From Acidobacteriaceae bacterium (GTDB lineage: Bacteria > Acidobacteriota > Terriglobia > Terriglobales > Acidobacteriaceae): DNA of 64,000 bases. How positions within the stretch are numbered: the first letter of the stretch is position 1; each line of letters begins with the position of its first letter. Position numbers and translations under genes: made by a program. Shown here piece by piece: positions 45,973 through 55,473 of the stretch. The stretch is taken from the NCBI GenBank assembly GCA_027449965.1, contig DAIDKP010000011.1, positions 62,001-126,000 of the forward strand, written 5' to 3'. The notes under the pieces are model-generated. The model was given only the letters and a program-made list of their open reading frames with translations, did no database searches and had not been told where the DNA came from.

Positions 45973-47730
45973 TCACAGAGCGGTGTGGTCGGTGACGCCG
46001 TAGGCTGCCAGTACGTCGCCCATGGTGATGATTCCGCTGAGGCGGTTGGCGTCGTCGCGTTCCATGACAGGGATCATCCGGAGGCCATTGCGGCTCATGC
46101 GCTCGAGAGCTACGTAGAGGGGATGGTCGGGGTGGACGTGGGGGAAGTCCTGGGAGTGGATGAGGCGTGTGAGCGGGAGGATGCCATCGCCGCGTGTGGC
46201 GGCTTGCTGGAGAGTGTCGAGGGTGAGAACGCCGACGAGTCGGGATTCGCGCAGAACCGGCCATGTGCGATAGGTGCTGGACTGAATCTGCTGGAGGGTG
46301 TTGGAGACGGTTTGAGTGGCGTCGAGCGTTTCCGAGGCGGGGTGCATGAGGTTGACGACAAGTTTGCCGGGCGTGGCCTCGGCGTGCTGCTGGCCGTGCT
46401 GGGGCAGGTGGATGCCGTCCAGTTGAGCAAGGCCCTCGTAGATGGGCATCTTTTGCAGCCAGGAGGCGATGAAGAGGCTGAGCAGATTGGCGATCATGAG
46501 GGGGACGATGACCTCGTAATCGCGTGTGAGTTCGAAGATCATGACGACGGAGGTCATGGGTGCGCGGATGATGCCGGCGAAGAGAGCGCCCATGCCGACG
46601 AGGGCGTAGGCTCCGGCGGTGGCGGTGTGCGTGGGGAGCAGGAGGTGGGCGATGCTGCCGACGGAACCGCCGACCATGGCTCCGAGGAAGATGACCGGCC
46701 CGAGGATGCCGCCGACGTTGCCGGAGGCGTAGCTGATGGTGACGGCGAAGAACTTGAGGATGACGAGCAGAAGCATGATCTTGAGCACCATGCGTCCGTT
46801 GAGAGCGTCGCCGATGTAGCCGTAGCCGACGCCGAGGGTCTGCGGGACAGCCCAGCCCATGAGTCCGGCGACGACGCCGCCGACGACGGGATGCCACCAG
46901 ACCGTTTTCCTGGGAAGAGAGAGGAACTGTACGCGGAGATAGAGGAGAAAGCGCGTGAATGCAGCAGAGACGACGCCGCCGACGATGCCGAGGACGGCGT
47001 AGATGGCGAATTCGCTGGAGTGGACCAGCGAGTAGCGCGGAACATGGAAGAGTGGACTGTTGCCGAGCAGGAGGCGAAGGACCATCCAGGAGGTGGCGGA
47101 GGCGAGAACGACGGAGCCGAGGATGGGCGCGTTGAGATCGCCCATGATCTCTTCGAGCGCGAAGAGGACGGCGGCCATGGGTGTGTTGAAGGCGGCAGCG
47201 ATGGCGGCGGCGGCTCCGACGGGCAGAAGGGAGCGGACTTTTTCAGGTTTCAAGCCGAGGTAACGACCGATAACGGAGGCCATGCCGGCACCGATCTGAG
47301 CCGACGGGCCTTCGGGGCCGAGCGGGATGCCGCAGGCGAGTGAGGCGGCGGTGCAGAAAAACTTGACGAGGACGGTGCGGAGAGAGATGTATCCGCCGCG
47401 GGTCTGTACGGCGGCTTTGGTTTGCGGGATGGCGGTTCCGCGGGCGAACGGGAAAAAGCGGACAAGGAGGAAACCGAGGACGAGTGAGCCTCCGATGGGA
47501 AAGAGCACTCGTCTCCAGGCAGCGCTGCCGACAGGATAGATCCTCATGCCGAGCCGTTCGGTGAGGACGATCATGGCGACGACAACCATGCCCACCAAGG
47601 CTCCGATGACCAGGGAAAGAAGCAGAAAGACCTGATCTTCGCGATTGGCCAGCATGGTGCGCCAGCGGATGCCAAGTTGTTGACCAATTCGATTGGGCAG
47701 GGGAAGTTGGGTAGCTACAGCACTTTCCAT
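45973..47730 (-). CDS. ClC-family chloride channel/antiporter with CBS pair
   Basis: 585 aa. About ten hydrophobic helices are present. The anion-path motifs are GTAIPQ (for GSGIP), GPEGPSAQIGAG (for GxEGP, with the gating Glu) and GNVGGILGP (for GxFxP, so the usual Phe is absent). Two CBS domains (about 455-510 and 520-580: VVNLMHPASETLDATQTV and RMIPVMERDDANRLSGIITMGDVLAAYG) form the cytoplasmic regulatory part. It moves chloride or another anion across the inner membrane. A second ClC gene lies upstream on the same strand. Confidence 0.92.
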   Translation of the reverse strand: MESAVATQLPLPNRIGQQLGIRWRTMLANREDQVFLLLSLVIGALVGMVVVAMIVLTERLGMRIYPVGSAAWRRVLFPIGGSLVLGFLLVRFFPFARGTAIPQTKAAVQTRGGYISLRTVLVKFFCTAASLACGIPLGPEGPSAQIGAGMASVIGRYLGLKPEKVRSLLPVGAAAAIAAAFNTPMAAVLFALEEIMGDLNAPILGSVVLASATSWMVLRLLLGNSPLFHVPRYSLVHSSEFAIYAVLGIVGGVVSAAFTRFLLYLRVQFLSLPRKTVWWHPVVGGVVAGLMGWAVPQTLGVGYGYIGDALNGRMVLKIMLLLVILKFFAVTISYASGNVGGILGPVIFLGAMVGGSVGSIAHLLLPTHTATAGAYALVGMGALFAGIIRAPMTSVVMIFELTRDYEVIVPLMIANLLSLFIASWLQKMPIYEGLAQLDGIHLPQHGQQHAEATPGKLVVNLMHPASETLDATQTVSNTLQQIQSSTYRTWPVLRESRLVGVLTLDTLQQAATRGDGILPLTRLIHSQDFPHVHPDHPLYVALERMSRNGLRMIPVMERDDANRLSGIITMGDVLAAYGVTDHTAL

Positions 47731-47960
47731 CTCACTCTCAGTGTAGACGAAATTAAAAAGTGCGTTGCAAAAACCATTGCGAGACGGATTTGGACGATGA
47801 AAATCTGGCGCTGGTGGCGCTGTTTTGGGCTTACGGAGGGTTTTCTGTTGGGCTTGCGGGTCGGGTTGCAGGAGCGCAGGGCGACGTTCGAGTGGCGTTG
47901 CGAGGCGGGAAACGCCTGGTGCAACGGGAGTGCGAGGAGAAAGACCGGAAGCGAGGAAGC

Positions 47961-49328
47961 CTACTCCGGAGGGTGGGGAACCTCTGGGCGGACGCCGTGG
48001 ACGCGCTGGTCTCCGGAGACGGAAGCATCGCCGGAGACGGCGTAGGCTACGGCTGCGCCGAGGAGGGCGGGAATGATGAAACCGTGTCCGCCGGTGGCTT
48101 CTGCGACGAAGACCACGGCAGCGAGCGGAGTTTTGTAACCGGCGGCGATGAAGGCGGCCATGCCGACTGCTGCATAGAGTCCGAGGGCCGGGGAGTGGAC
48201 GACAGACTGAGCGAAGGCGATGCCGAGGCTGCCGCCGGTGAGAAAGAGCGGGACAAACATGGCGCTGACGCCGCCGGCGCCAAGGGTGCCAACGGTGGCG
48301 GCCAGCTTGAGCAAGGCGAAGAGAAGAAGTTCGCGCGAGCTGTGCGCGGTGGTGAGGATGGTTTGCACGGCCTCGTAGTTGGGACCAAGCGGAACGAGGT
48401 TGCCGGGGTAGGCGAAGAGAAAGCCGAGGCCGCAGAGGCCGGTGACAAGGCCGCCGAGCGCGAGCTTGATCCAGTGAGGCCAGCTCCAGCGGACGACCCA
48501 GGAGCGGACGCGGCGGAAGGTGATGACAAAAGCCATGGAGATGAGGCCGATGAGCGCGCCGAGAAGCAGGGACCAGAGCAGGTCAGAGGTGTGGTAGTCG
48601 GTGCTTGCGACGAAGTTGAAGAGCGGTCCGCTGCGAAAGAAGTTGCCGAGGGTGAGATAAGAGACAACGGAAGCGATGAGCGATGGCAGTAGCGCTTCAT
48701 GAGCGAGATCGTCTTTGTAGGGCATCTCCAGGGCGAAGACGATGCCGGTGAAGGGGGCGCGGAAGACGGCGGACATGCCGGCAGCGGCGCCGCAGATGAG
48801 CATGATGCGGCGGTCGCGATCGTCGAGGTGGAAGCGCGGGAAGCGGGATAGTTTTTTCCAGAGCCAGGAGCCAAGCGCTGCCCCGCCGTAGATGCTTGGC
48901 CCTTCCAGCGCGGCGCTGCCGCCGAAGCCGACGGTGGTGACGGCAGCCAGCAGCTTGGGGACGAAGGGGCGCATGTCGATGGCTCCCTCATGCTCGTGAT
49001 AGGACTGGATGACCTCTTCGGTGGAGTGCTGGTTGGGGTTGGGGGTGAAGAACTGCATGATGAGGCCGGTGATGGCGCAACCGAGGACGAGTCCGGGAAC
49101 GATGGCCCAGTGATGGTGGAGGTAGTAGCCAAGGACAGCCGGCCAAATCTCCTTGAGGATGAGCAGGGCGACGGCGGTGATGGTGAGTCCGGCGGCGACG
49201 CCGATGATGGGCGCGATGAGCAGCCATTTGTGGAGATTGCGGCGGTAGACGCCGGAGAGGTCCTGGTGGACAAGTGGGAGATGGCGGCTGAGCGGAAGCT
49301 TTTTGGGCTGGGAGAAGCGGTTCTTCAT
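47961..49328 (-). CDS. ClC-family channel, second type, without CBS domains
   Basis: 455 aa. Motifs are GFGGSAALEGPSIYGG (gating Glu present) and GAGGVSAMFVP. The N-terminus has VIQSYHEHEG, a signature of a separate ClC subgroup, and there is no CBS pair at the end. It is clearly not a recent copy of the 45973 gene. It is 230 bp upstream of it on the same strand, and the gap contains no recognisable gene. Substrate is chloride or another anion. Confidence 0.9.
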   Translation of the reverse strand: MKNRFSQPKKLPLSRHLPLVHQDLSGVYRRNLHKWLLIAPIIGVAAGLTITAVALLILKEIWPAVLGYYLHHHWAIVPGLVLGCAITGLIMQFFTPNPNQHSTEEVIQSYHEHEGAIDMRPFVPKLLAAVTTVGFGGSAALEGPSIYGGAALGSWLWKKLSRFPRFHLDDRDRRIMLICGAAAGMSAVFRAPFTGIVFALEMPYKDDLAHEALLPSLIASVVSYLTLGNFFRSGPLFNFVASTDYHTSDLLWSLLLGALIGLISMAFVITFRRVRSWVVRWSWPHWIKLALGGLVTGLCGLGFLFAYPGNLVPLGPNYEAVQTILTTAHSSRELLLFALLKLAATVGTLGAGGVSAMFVPLFLTGGSLGIAFAQSVVHSPALGLYAAVGMAAFIAAGYKTPLAAVVFVAEATGGHGFIIPALLGAAVAYAVSGDASVSGDQRVHGVRPEVPHPPE

Positions 49329-49510
49329 GATTTTCGGGTCTTTGCAGGCGGATTGGAGGCGCTGTATTCGATGGACCTGGGGAACGATTCAGAGTACAGG
49401 AAGGATCGCGTGAGCGTACCTGTGAGTGAGATGAAGGTAAAACCAGAGACTCGGCGGGCGCTGCATGGGCGGGAGTGACTGGTGGTGCGCTGAGATGCGC
49501 GAAGCGGTGA

Positions 49511-50242
49511 TCAGAGGGATGGCGCGAGCGAGCGCAGGAGCAGGAATGCGGCGACGCCGGCGAAGAAGACGAGGGCCATTTTGATGCCGGGTTCGCGGTT
49601 GACCTCCGGGACAAGGTCGGTGGCGGCGACATAGAGGCCGACGCCGGCCGAGAGCGGCAGACCATAGGCGACGAGGTCGGGGGCGACCGTCATGAAGAGA
49701 ACGCCGCTGACGGTGGCGACGGCAAGGGTGACAGTGGCGAGAAAGGCATTTCCGCGGCTGCCACCGCTGGCCAGCATGACGGAGGCGATGGTGAAACCTT
49801 CCGGGGCTTTGTGGAGAAAGATGGCGGCGAAGATGAGCCAGCCGAGCGCGCCGGAGATGGCAAAGCCGGAACCGATGGCGACGCCGTCAAAAAGCGAGTG
49901 GAGAGCAAGTCCGCCAAGGACGGAGTAGCTGGTGTGGGCGGAGACAAACTCGCCGGCGTGGGTTTCCGCGCCGAAATGGAAGTGAGCGTTGACGGTGTGC
50001 TCGAGAAAATGGATGGCGCAGTAGCCGGCCATGACGAGAATGGGAGCGATGGTGGCGTTGAACTTCATGCTCTCCGGGAGCATTTCGAGGACGGTGGTGG
50101 CCATGAGGAAACCCGCGCCGAGAGCGACGAAATAGCGCAGGGAGCGCTCGGCAGCGTGCGCCTTGACGAGGACGAAGCCGCCTGCGACATCGGCCAGAGC
50201 GGCGACGGTACCGAGCGCGATAGCCAGACCGGGGGAGTGCAC
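49511..50242 (-). CDS. ZIP-family metal transporter
   Basis: 243 aa from a GTG whose first base is shared with the stop of the gene before it (TAGTG). Eight hydrophobic helices are present. Metal-binding motifs are HSLFDGVAIGSGF (helix IV) and HKAPEGFTIASVM (helix V). The helix III-IV loop has HTVNAHFHFGAETHAGEF, a His-rich stretch. It probably brings in zinc or another divalent metal. It is translationally coupled to the DUF4149-like gene. Confidence 0.92.
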   Translation of the reverse strand: MHSPGLAIALGTVAALADVAGGFVLVKAHAAERSLRYFVALGAGFLMATTVLEMLPESMKFNATIAPILVMAGYCAIHFLEHTVNAHFHFGAETHAGEFVSAHTSYSVLGGLALHSLFDGVAIGSGFAISGALGWLIFAAIFLHKAPEGFTIASVMLASGGSRGNAFLATVTLAVATVSGVLFMTVAPDLVAYGLPLSAGVGLYVAATDLVPEVNREPGIKMALVFFAGVAAFLLLRSLAPSL

Positions 50243-50745
50243 TAGGATCGAGCCGCCAGAGTCTCCGCGTGAGCAACAACGGCGACGACGGCGATGCCCA
50301 TGAGGAGAATGGCCTCTTCGACGGTGGTGCTGCGCTCGTGGAGACGGTTGAAGTCGATGCGCGCCGGATTGTTAGCCGGGGCAAGGTCAATGGCGCCACC
50401 GGCGGCGACGCGATCGCGCTCCATCTGCGGCATGATGCCGTGCTGCGAGTAGGAGGTGAGGCCAATCATGAGAAGCAGGAGGACCATGGCCGGAAGAATG
50501 GATTTGGCTTTGTAGAGTCCCCAGGCAGGCGAGAGCGCGAGCAGGGCAAGGGCAACAATGCCTGCTCCTGACCCCATGGTGTGGAGGATGCGCAGAAGTG
50601 CACCGACGATTTGACCGGCGGCATGGGTGTTGGGCGCAAGCTGGCTGAAGGTGACGGCAGCGACAAAGGGGAAGAAAATCTCCGCGCCGAGCCAGACGAT
50701 CAGGGACAACATCAGCAAAGTCCGAATCAGTGTTTTCATGGCCAT
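50242..50745 (-). CDS. DUF4149-like membrane protein
   Basis: 167 aa. Four hydrophobic helices are present: LIRTLLMLSLIVWLGAEIFF, a helix around ALLRILHTMGSGAGIVALALL, SILPAMVLLLLMIGLTSYSQHGI and a C-terminal one. HERSTTVEEAILLMG near the end matches the DUF4149 pattern. The function of this family is unknown. Coupling to the ZIP transporter hints at a link to metal homeostasis. Confidence 0.75.
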   Translation of the reverse strand: MAMKTLIRTLLMLSLIVWLGAEIFFPFVAAVTFSQLAPNTHAAGQIVGALLRILHTMGSGAGIVALALLALSPAWGLYKAKSILPAMVLLLLMIGLTSYSQHGIMPQMERDRVAAGGAIDLAPANNPARIDFNRLHERSTTVEEAILLMGIAVVAVVAHAETLAARS

Positions 50746-50874
50746 CCTCCGTCGTTGCTGTGATTCCTGTCGATGCTGCGATTCCTGGCGAGCAATTGTT
50801 GCATACGGAGCCTGAAACTGTCTTTGGCTCCGTGTACCGGGTTACGATGCTGTTCCCGGGCGCAAACTGCCGCG

Positions 50875-52251
50875 CTACGCGCCGGTGGATTTGCTGCGAG
50901 CGAGTGCGCGCTTGAGCACGATCTCGATGCCGGCTTTGGCCTCTGCATACTGCTCAGGCGTCAGCGTACCTGCAATGCGTTCGCTTTCCAGTGTAAACAG
51001 CTCATCCTTGAGCGCGGCGAGAAGCTGGGATGGGCTGGACGTGGCGTGGGCTGCCTGCGTCGGCGGGCCGGGCGAACGGGAAGTCGTCGAGGCAACCGGG
51101 GTGGACCTGGCTGGAGTTGCCCGGGGCGCCGATGAAGCGGATTCCGAGGTGACTACAGCAGGAGCCGGCTGACGGAGCAGGAACGCCGCGGCGATGACCA
51201 GAGCGAGACCAAGGCCGCCGAGAATCCACCACTTGTATTTGGCAAGCGGGTCGGGGGTGGCGATGGGAGTGCCGAGTCCGCCGCCGGGAGGTCCGTTGGG
51301 ACCATCCTGCTGAGCGGCAGAGCTGGGCTGGCTGTTGTCCGCACCCTGCTGCTGGCCGCCGGTGCCGGTGTCGCGCGGGAGCTGTCCGGTGCCGCTGACG
51401 GTGAACTGCATGGACTGGCCGGGAGCGATGCCACGGGCGAGATAGGTTTGCGCATTGACGTCATCGGGGACAAGCTGAAAGCCGGTGCCGGTGAACTGCA
51501 TGTTTTTGGGCAGCATGATGGCGAGGTTGTCGGCACCCTCGACGAGCTTGGGATGGAAGGTGAAGCTGCCCGAGTATGGGAGATGATAGGTGACCTGGAA
51601 GCGGGTTCCGTTGTCGCCTTCATTGGGGCGGATGGGATAGGAAAAGGCGTAATGGCCTTTGGGGGTAACGGGATCGGGGGTGGCGGCAAGTGGCATGTTG
51701 GCCGGGCCGACGGTGGCCGCGCCCTCGATGGTGGCGTCGGGGGGCAGAACGATCTCGTAGGTGTGGTCGCTGGCCTGCGTGACGGGTGGCGAAGAGGTGT
51801 TCCTGACGAAGTAGCTCTCGGTGACGGTCAACTGGCCGTTGGCGGCTTCGACGCGGAGGACATCGGCCTCGGTGGAGACACCGGCGACCTTTTTGGCGAC
51901 GTCATAGACGGTGATGTCGGCCTGATGCGAGCCGGGAGGCATGTTCTGGAAGTAGTCGCCGGACTGGTGATGGACGCGCACGAGGTAGGGCTGGGAGTCG
52001 TCGGGCGTGGTGAGAGTGAAGTGGCCCTGCGCGTCGGTCTGGGTGTGGGAAAGCTCCTGAAGCGCGGCGGTGAGGCTGAGCAGCGTGACGGTGTCGCCGA
52101 CGGCGGGGCGGTTGCTGGTCTTGTTGGTGACGGTTCCGGTGATGGTGCCGGCAAGGGCCGCGATGCTGCTGAAGGCGAGCAGGGCGAAGGCGGCAATCCG
52201 CCGCGTCGATTGGGAGTTGGGATGGAAAGCAAACACTGGATGGGTCCTCAT
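50875..52251 (-). CDS. exported protein with carboxypeptidase-regulatory domain and CcmI-like tail
   Basis: 458 aa. A signal peptide is followed by a carboxypeptidase regulatory-like domain (about 36-115: GTITGTVTNKTSNRPAVGDTV, DAQGHFTL). A beta-rich domain (about 130-305), a Pro/Gln/Gly linker and one membrane helix (KWWILGGLGLALVIAAAFLL, near 345) come next. The cytoplasmic C-terminus ends in a helical segment, LLAALKDELFTLESERIAG then TLTPEQYAEAKAGIEIVL. This segment resembles the 103-aa protein two genes upstream and the N-terminal part of CcmI. The gene is last in the ccmF-ccmH run, so a part in cytochrome c maturation is likely but unproven. Confidence 0.75.
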   Translation of the reverse strand: MRTHPVFAFHPNSQSTRRIAAFALLAFSSIAALAGTITGTVTNKTSNRPAVGDTVTLLSLTAALQELSHTQTDAQGHFTLTTPDDSQPYLVRVHHQSGDYFQNMPPGSHQADITVYDVAKKVAGVSTEADVLRVEAANGQLTVTESYFVRNTSSPPVTQASDHTYEIVLPPDATIEGAATVGPANMPLAATPDPVTPKGHYAFSYPIRPNEGDNGTRFQVTYHLPYSGSFTFHPKLVEGADNLAIMLPKNMQFTGTGFQLVPDDVNAQTYLARGIAPGQSMQFTVSGTGQLPRDTGTGGQQQGADNSQPSSAAQQDGPNGPPGGGLGTPIATPDPLAKYKWWILGGLGLALVIAAAFLLRQPAPAVVTSESASSAPRATPARSTPVASTTSRSPGPPTQAAHATSSPSQLLAALKDELFTLESERIAGTLTPEQYAEAKAGIEIVLKRALARSKSTGA

Positions 52252-52331
52252 GCGTGTACGGATTTCTGAAAGCGAAACAGGGTTGGGTGGATGATTTTTG
52301 ACTGGCCGGCCTGAATCGGGTCGGCTTCTCC

Positions 52332-52643
52332 TCAGGAAGAGTGCGCGGTGTGGAGCGTGGCCTGATCGAGTTGCTGGAGCAACTCGATCTCCGCCAGAAC
52401 GGCGGCCGCATCGTTTTCAAGCAGAGCGCGCTGCTGCTCGTAGTCTTCCAGAGGATATTTTCCAGCCTGATATTCGAAGTGGAGGTCACGGAGGTTGGCG
52501 TAAAGCTGTTCCTTCCACTCTTCCAGGAAGTCGAGGCGGGTTTTATCCGGCTGGCGGACGATGACTTTTTCCGGCCAGAGGATGTAGACGAACAGGGCGA
52601 GAAAAAGAACGGCACCGGCGATGAGTCCATCGGTGGAAGTCAT
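52332..52643 (-). CDS. small CcmI-like membrane-anchored protein
   Basis: 103 aa. One N-terminal helix (LIAGAVLFLALFVYILWP) is followed by a helical hairpin, LRDLHFEYQAGKYPLEDYEQQRALLE. This is the pattern of the N-terminal domain of CcmI (helix, then DLEFDYxxGKLxxxDY). The periplasmic TPR part of full CcmI is missing. The start overlaps the end of ccmH by 4 bp, so they are translated together. Confidence 0.75.
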   Translation of the reverse strand: MTSTDGLIAGAVLFLALFVYILWPEKVIVRQPDKTRLDFLEEWKEQLYANLRDLHFEYQAGKYPLEDYEQQRALLENDAAAVLAEIELLQQLDQATLHTAHSS

Positions 52644-53164
52644 GACGAGATGTCCTCCTGGGTTTCGCGGCGAATGCGCTCCCGCATGGCTTCGTAGGCA
52701 CGAGCTTGCTCCGGTGTGCGAGCCGGGGCGGGAGCAGGTTGTTGTCGCGCCCAGTGGCGGACGAGGTAGATGGTGCCGCCGAGCGCAAGCAGCGAGACGG
52801 CAAAGGGCATGATCCAGGCGAGGAGATCGAGTCCGTGGAGGGTGGGCGCGGCCAGGACGGTGGCGCCGTATTCCTGAACGAAACTCTGGAGAATGAGGCT
52901 GTCATTCTGCCCGCTGGCGATCTGCTGGGAAAGCTCGTTGCGCATGCCGCCGGAGACGGTGCAGCCGACGTGATTGCACTCCAGCAGGACCTGATTGCAG
53001 CCGCAGGTACACATCATCCTGTGGCCAAGATCGTTGAAGCGCGCGGCGGGATCGGTGGCGGCGGTGGCGCAGAGACACAGCGCGACGACGAGCGCGGCAA
53101 ACAGGGTGCGAAGCAGCGGATGAACGGAGCGCGACGGAGTGCGTGACGTTGAGTGAGGAAGCAT
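52640..53164 (-). CDS. ccmH: cytochrome c maturation protein CcmH/NrfF family
   Basis: 174 aa with AGGAGG before the ATG, which overlaps the ccmF stop (ATGA). A signal peptide is followed by the CcmH domain, RFNDLGHRMMCTCGC, then LLECNHVGC. The common LRCxxCQ is replaced by a Cys-rich CTCGC and two more Cys, a form seen in some non-proteobacterial CcmH. IASGQNDSLILQSFVQEYG matches the rest of the family. A membrane helix (LLAWIMPFAVSLLALGGTIYL) follows. It reduces apocytochrome Cys pairs for haem attachment. Confidence 0.88.
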   Translation of the reverse strand: MLPHSTSRTPSRSVHPLLRTLFAALVVALCLCATAATDPAARFNDLGHRMMCTCGCNQVLLECNHVGCTVSGGMRNELSQQIASGQNDSLILQSFVQEYGATVLAAPTLHGLDLLAWIMPFAVSLLALGGTIYLVRHWARQQPAPAPARTPEQARAYEAMRERIRRETQEDISS

Positions 53165-55233
53165 CAGTCACCTCCTGCGGGGGCGTGGCCTGCGAGAGTC
53201 GGCGGATGGACCGAGGCGACGGCAGGGACGACGACGCGCGCCGGTTGCAGGGTGGGCACGAGAGCCAGCAGCGTACCGAAGACGGTGACGGCAAGGCCGA
53301 TCCATATCCAGCTAACCAGCGGATTGAGAAAGACCTTGATGATGGGCATGCCGGTGTTGGGATTCTTGCCCTCGTAGACGACGTAGAGATCCCAGAGAAG
53401 AGTGGAGTGATTGGCGACGATGGTCTGGGGTTGGCCGTTGACGAGGTAGACGCGCTTCTCCGGAGCCATGGGACGATCGAGAATCTTTTTACCGTTTTCG
53501 TAGACGTCAAGCTGAGAGAACTCCGTGTCGTAGTTGGCGTTGGAGTCTTCCGTGTTGCCGATGTTGACGAGCTTGTAGGGGCCGACGGAGACGGCGCTGC
53601 CCGGCGGCATCTCTTTTTCCGCGCTGCGGTTGAAGGCGTAGCCAGCGAAGCCGAGGAAGATGAGCACGACGCCGAGATGGACGATGTAGCCGCCGTAACG
53701 ACGCGTGTTGCGGCGGGTGAGCAGAATGGCGGAGGCGGCGAGATTCTTGCCGGTCTGTCGATGGAGAACCAGGGCACCGCGGAAGAACTCCGAAAGGATG
53801 GCGGTGGCGACGGCAGCGCCAAGCGACCAGGTGACGGCGGCGTAGAAGACGCCTTCATCCCCCCAGACCCGGGCACCGCCGAGGACGCAGGCGATCAGAG
53901 CGATCCAGAAGGCGATGGTGGGCCAGAGGAAATTTCTTCGGATGCTTTTGAGCGAGGAAGAACGCCAGGCGAGCAGCGGACCGATGCCGGTGAGCAGAAG
54001 CAGGAAGACTCCGATGGGCACCATGACGTGGCTGTAGTAGGCACCGGAGACGGTTTTTTTGGTGCCATCGACGTACTCGGAGAGGACTGGGTAGAGCGTT
54101 CCCCAAAGGATGGTGAAGCAGGCTGCGAGCAGCACGAGATTGTTGAAGAGAAAACTGGATTCGCGGCTGACGAGAGACTCGATCTGATATTCGCTTTTGA
54201 GATGGTCGCGCTGGAGGATGTAGGTGAAGGCGCAGACGGCAAGGATGATGCCGAGGAAGACGACAAACCAGGTTCCGATGGAAGATTGGGCGAAGGCGTG
54301 GACGCTGCTGACGAGTCCGCCACGCGTGAGCAGCGTGCCAAGAATGGAGAGCATGAAGGTGGAGAAGATGAGCCAGACATTCCAGCTTTTCATCATGCCG
54401 CGCTTCTCCTGCATCATGACGGAGTGAAGGAAGGCTGTGCCGGTAAGCCAGGGCATGAGCGAGGCGTTTTCCACCGGGTCCCAGCCCCAGTAGCCGCCCC
54501 AGCCCAGGACAGCGTAGGCCCAGTGCATGCCGAGGAAGATGCCAATGGTCAGAAACATCCAGGTAAACATGGTCCAGCGGCGGGTGATGTGAATCCATTT
54601 TTCGCCGGGATAGCGCATCATGAGCGCGCCGAGAGCAAAGGCAAAGGGAACGGTGAATCCGACGTAGCCGAGGTAAAGCATGGGCGGATGGATGACCATC
54701 TCGGGATACTGAAGGAGCGGATTGAGGCCGTTTCCGTCGGGTGGAGCGACTCCGCCACGAACCAGAGAAAAGGGCATGGCGACGAAGTTGACGAGGACGA
54801 GAAAAAAGACCTGAACTCCGGCGAGAATGGTTCCGGCATAGGCGTGAAGGCGCTTGTCTTCGCGGTCTGTGAGGCGGAGGACAAAGCCGTAGGTGGCCAG
54901 GAGCCAGCACCAGAGCAGCAGCGAGCCTTCCTGACCGCTCCAGAGAGCGGCAAACTTGTAGGCCGAGGGCAGTGCGATGTTGGAGTGCTCGACGATGTAT
55001 TCGAGCGAGAAGTCGTTGTGGAAGACGGACCAGACGAGCGCAAATGCGGCAGCGGTGACGGCGACGAATCCGGCGATGCCGGCGCGACGCGCAGTCTCCA
55101 GCAGGCGCTCGGGGGCGATGCGCGAAGCACCGCCGCCGACAGCCTGGAGGCGTAGTCCGACGCCTCCGGCAAAAAGGTTATACACCGCCAGAATGAGCGC
55201 AATCAGCAGCGCAAAACTTCCAAAAGCCGCCAT
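53164..55233 (-). CDS. ccmF: cytochrome c haem lyase subunit CcmF
   Basis: 689 aa from the ATG at 55233, chosen because the longer in-frame start gives a non-membrane N-terminus. About 14 hydrophobic helices are present. The tryptophan-rich WWD haem-handling motif is WGGYWGWDPVENASLMPWL, and PPMLYLGYVG and RGGLVSSVHAFAQS carry haem-ligand His candidates. A periplasmic C-terminal part precedes the last helix. It attaches haem to apocytochrome c with CcmH. It is the first gene of a run with ccmH, a CcmI-like protein and the 458-aa exported protein. Confidence 0.93.
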   Translation of the reverse strand: MAAFGSFALLIALILAVYNLFAGGVGLRLQAVGGGASRIAPERLLETARRAGIAGFVAVTAAAFALVWSVFHNDFSLEYIVEHSNIALPSAYKFAALWSGQEGSLLLWCWLLATYGFVLRLTDREDKRLHAYAGTILAGVQVFFLVLVNFVAMPFSLVRGGVAPPDGNGLNPLLQYPEMVIHPPMLYLGYVGFTVPFAFALGALMMRYPGEKWIHITRRWTMFTWMFLTIGIFLGMHWAYAVLGWGGYWGWDPVENASLMPWLTGTAFLHSVMMQEKRGMMKSWNVWLIFSTFMLSILGTLLTRGGLVSSVHAFAQSSIGTWFVVFLGIILAVCAFTYILQRDHLKSEYQIESLVSRESSFLFNNLVLLAACFTILWGTLYPVLSEYVDGTKKTVSGAYYSHVMVPIGVFLLLLTGIGPLLAWRSSSLKSIRRNFLWPTIAFWIALIACVLGGARVWGDEGVFYAAVTWSLGAAVATAILSEFFRGALVLHRQTGKNLAASAILLTRRNTRRYGGYIVHLGVVLIFLGFAGYAFNRSAEKEMPPGSAVSVGPYKLVNIGNTEDSNANYDTEFSQLDVYENGKKILDRPMAPEKRVYLVNGQPQTIVANHSTLLWDLYVVYEGKNPNTGMPIIKVFLNPLVSWIWIGLAVTVFGTLLALVPTLQPARVVVPAVASVHPPTLAGHAPAGGD

Positions 55234-55473
55234 CTCCCCGTCCTGTCTACTTTGGATTCTGTGCCAGCGCGTGGCAGTCTTTCCATATGATTGTCGCACC
55301 CGGAAGCGGCGGGAGCAATTGCACCGGCGCAGGCATCCCTCACGATGGTATGCGTCAGCAGACGAGTTGCGCCTCCATCGAAAGATGGGCAAGGGCGAGC
55401 AGGCAACAGGCGCGAGGGTGATGCGAGAGGGATGCCCCGAACAGGTCCCGATCAGGGCCAGCTCAGGCCCCGT

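Noticed and set aside
45830..46897. Arg/His/Pro-rich minus-strand frame of 355 codons
   Set aside because: Out-of-frame shadow of the ClC gene. Its C-terminus runs through the 72-bp repeat and has no independent support.
45970..47343. 457-codon plus-strand frame rich in Asp, Glu and Gly
   Set aside because: Antisense of the ClC-CBS gene. Strong third-position GC on the minus strand creates the long shadow frame.
53143..55155. 670-codon plus-strand frame rich in Asp, Glu and Gly
   Set aside because: Antisense of ccmF and part of ccmH; composition and lack of any domain show a shadow.
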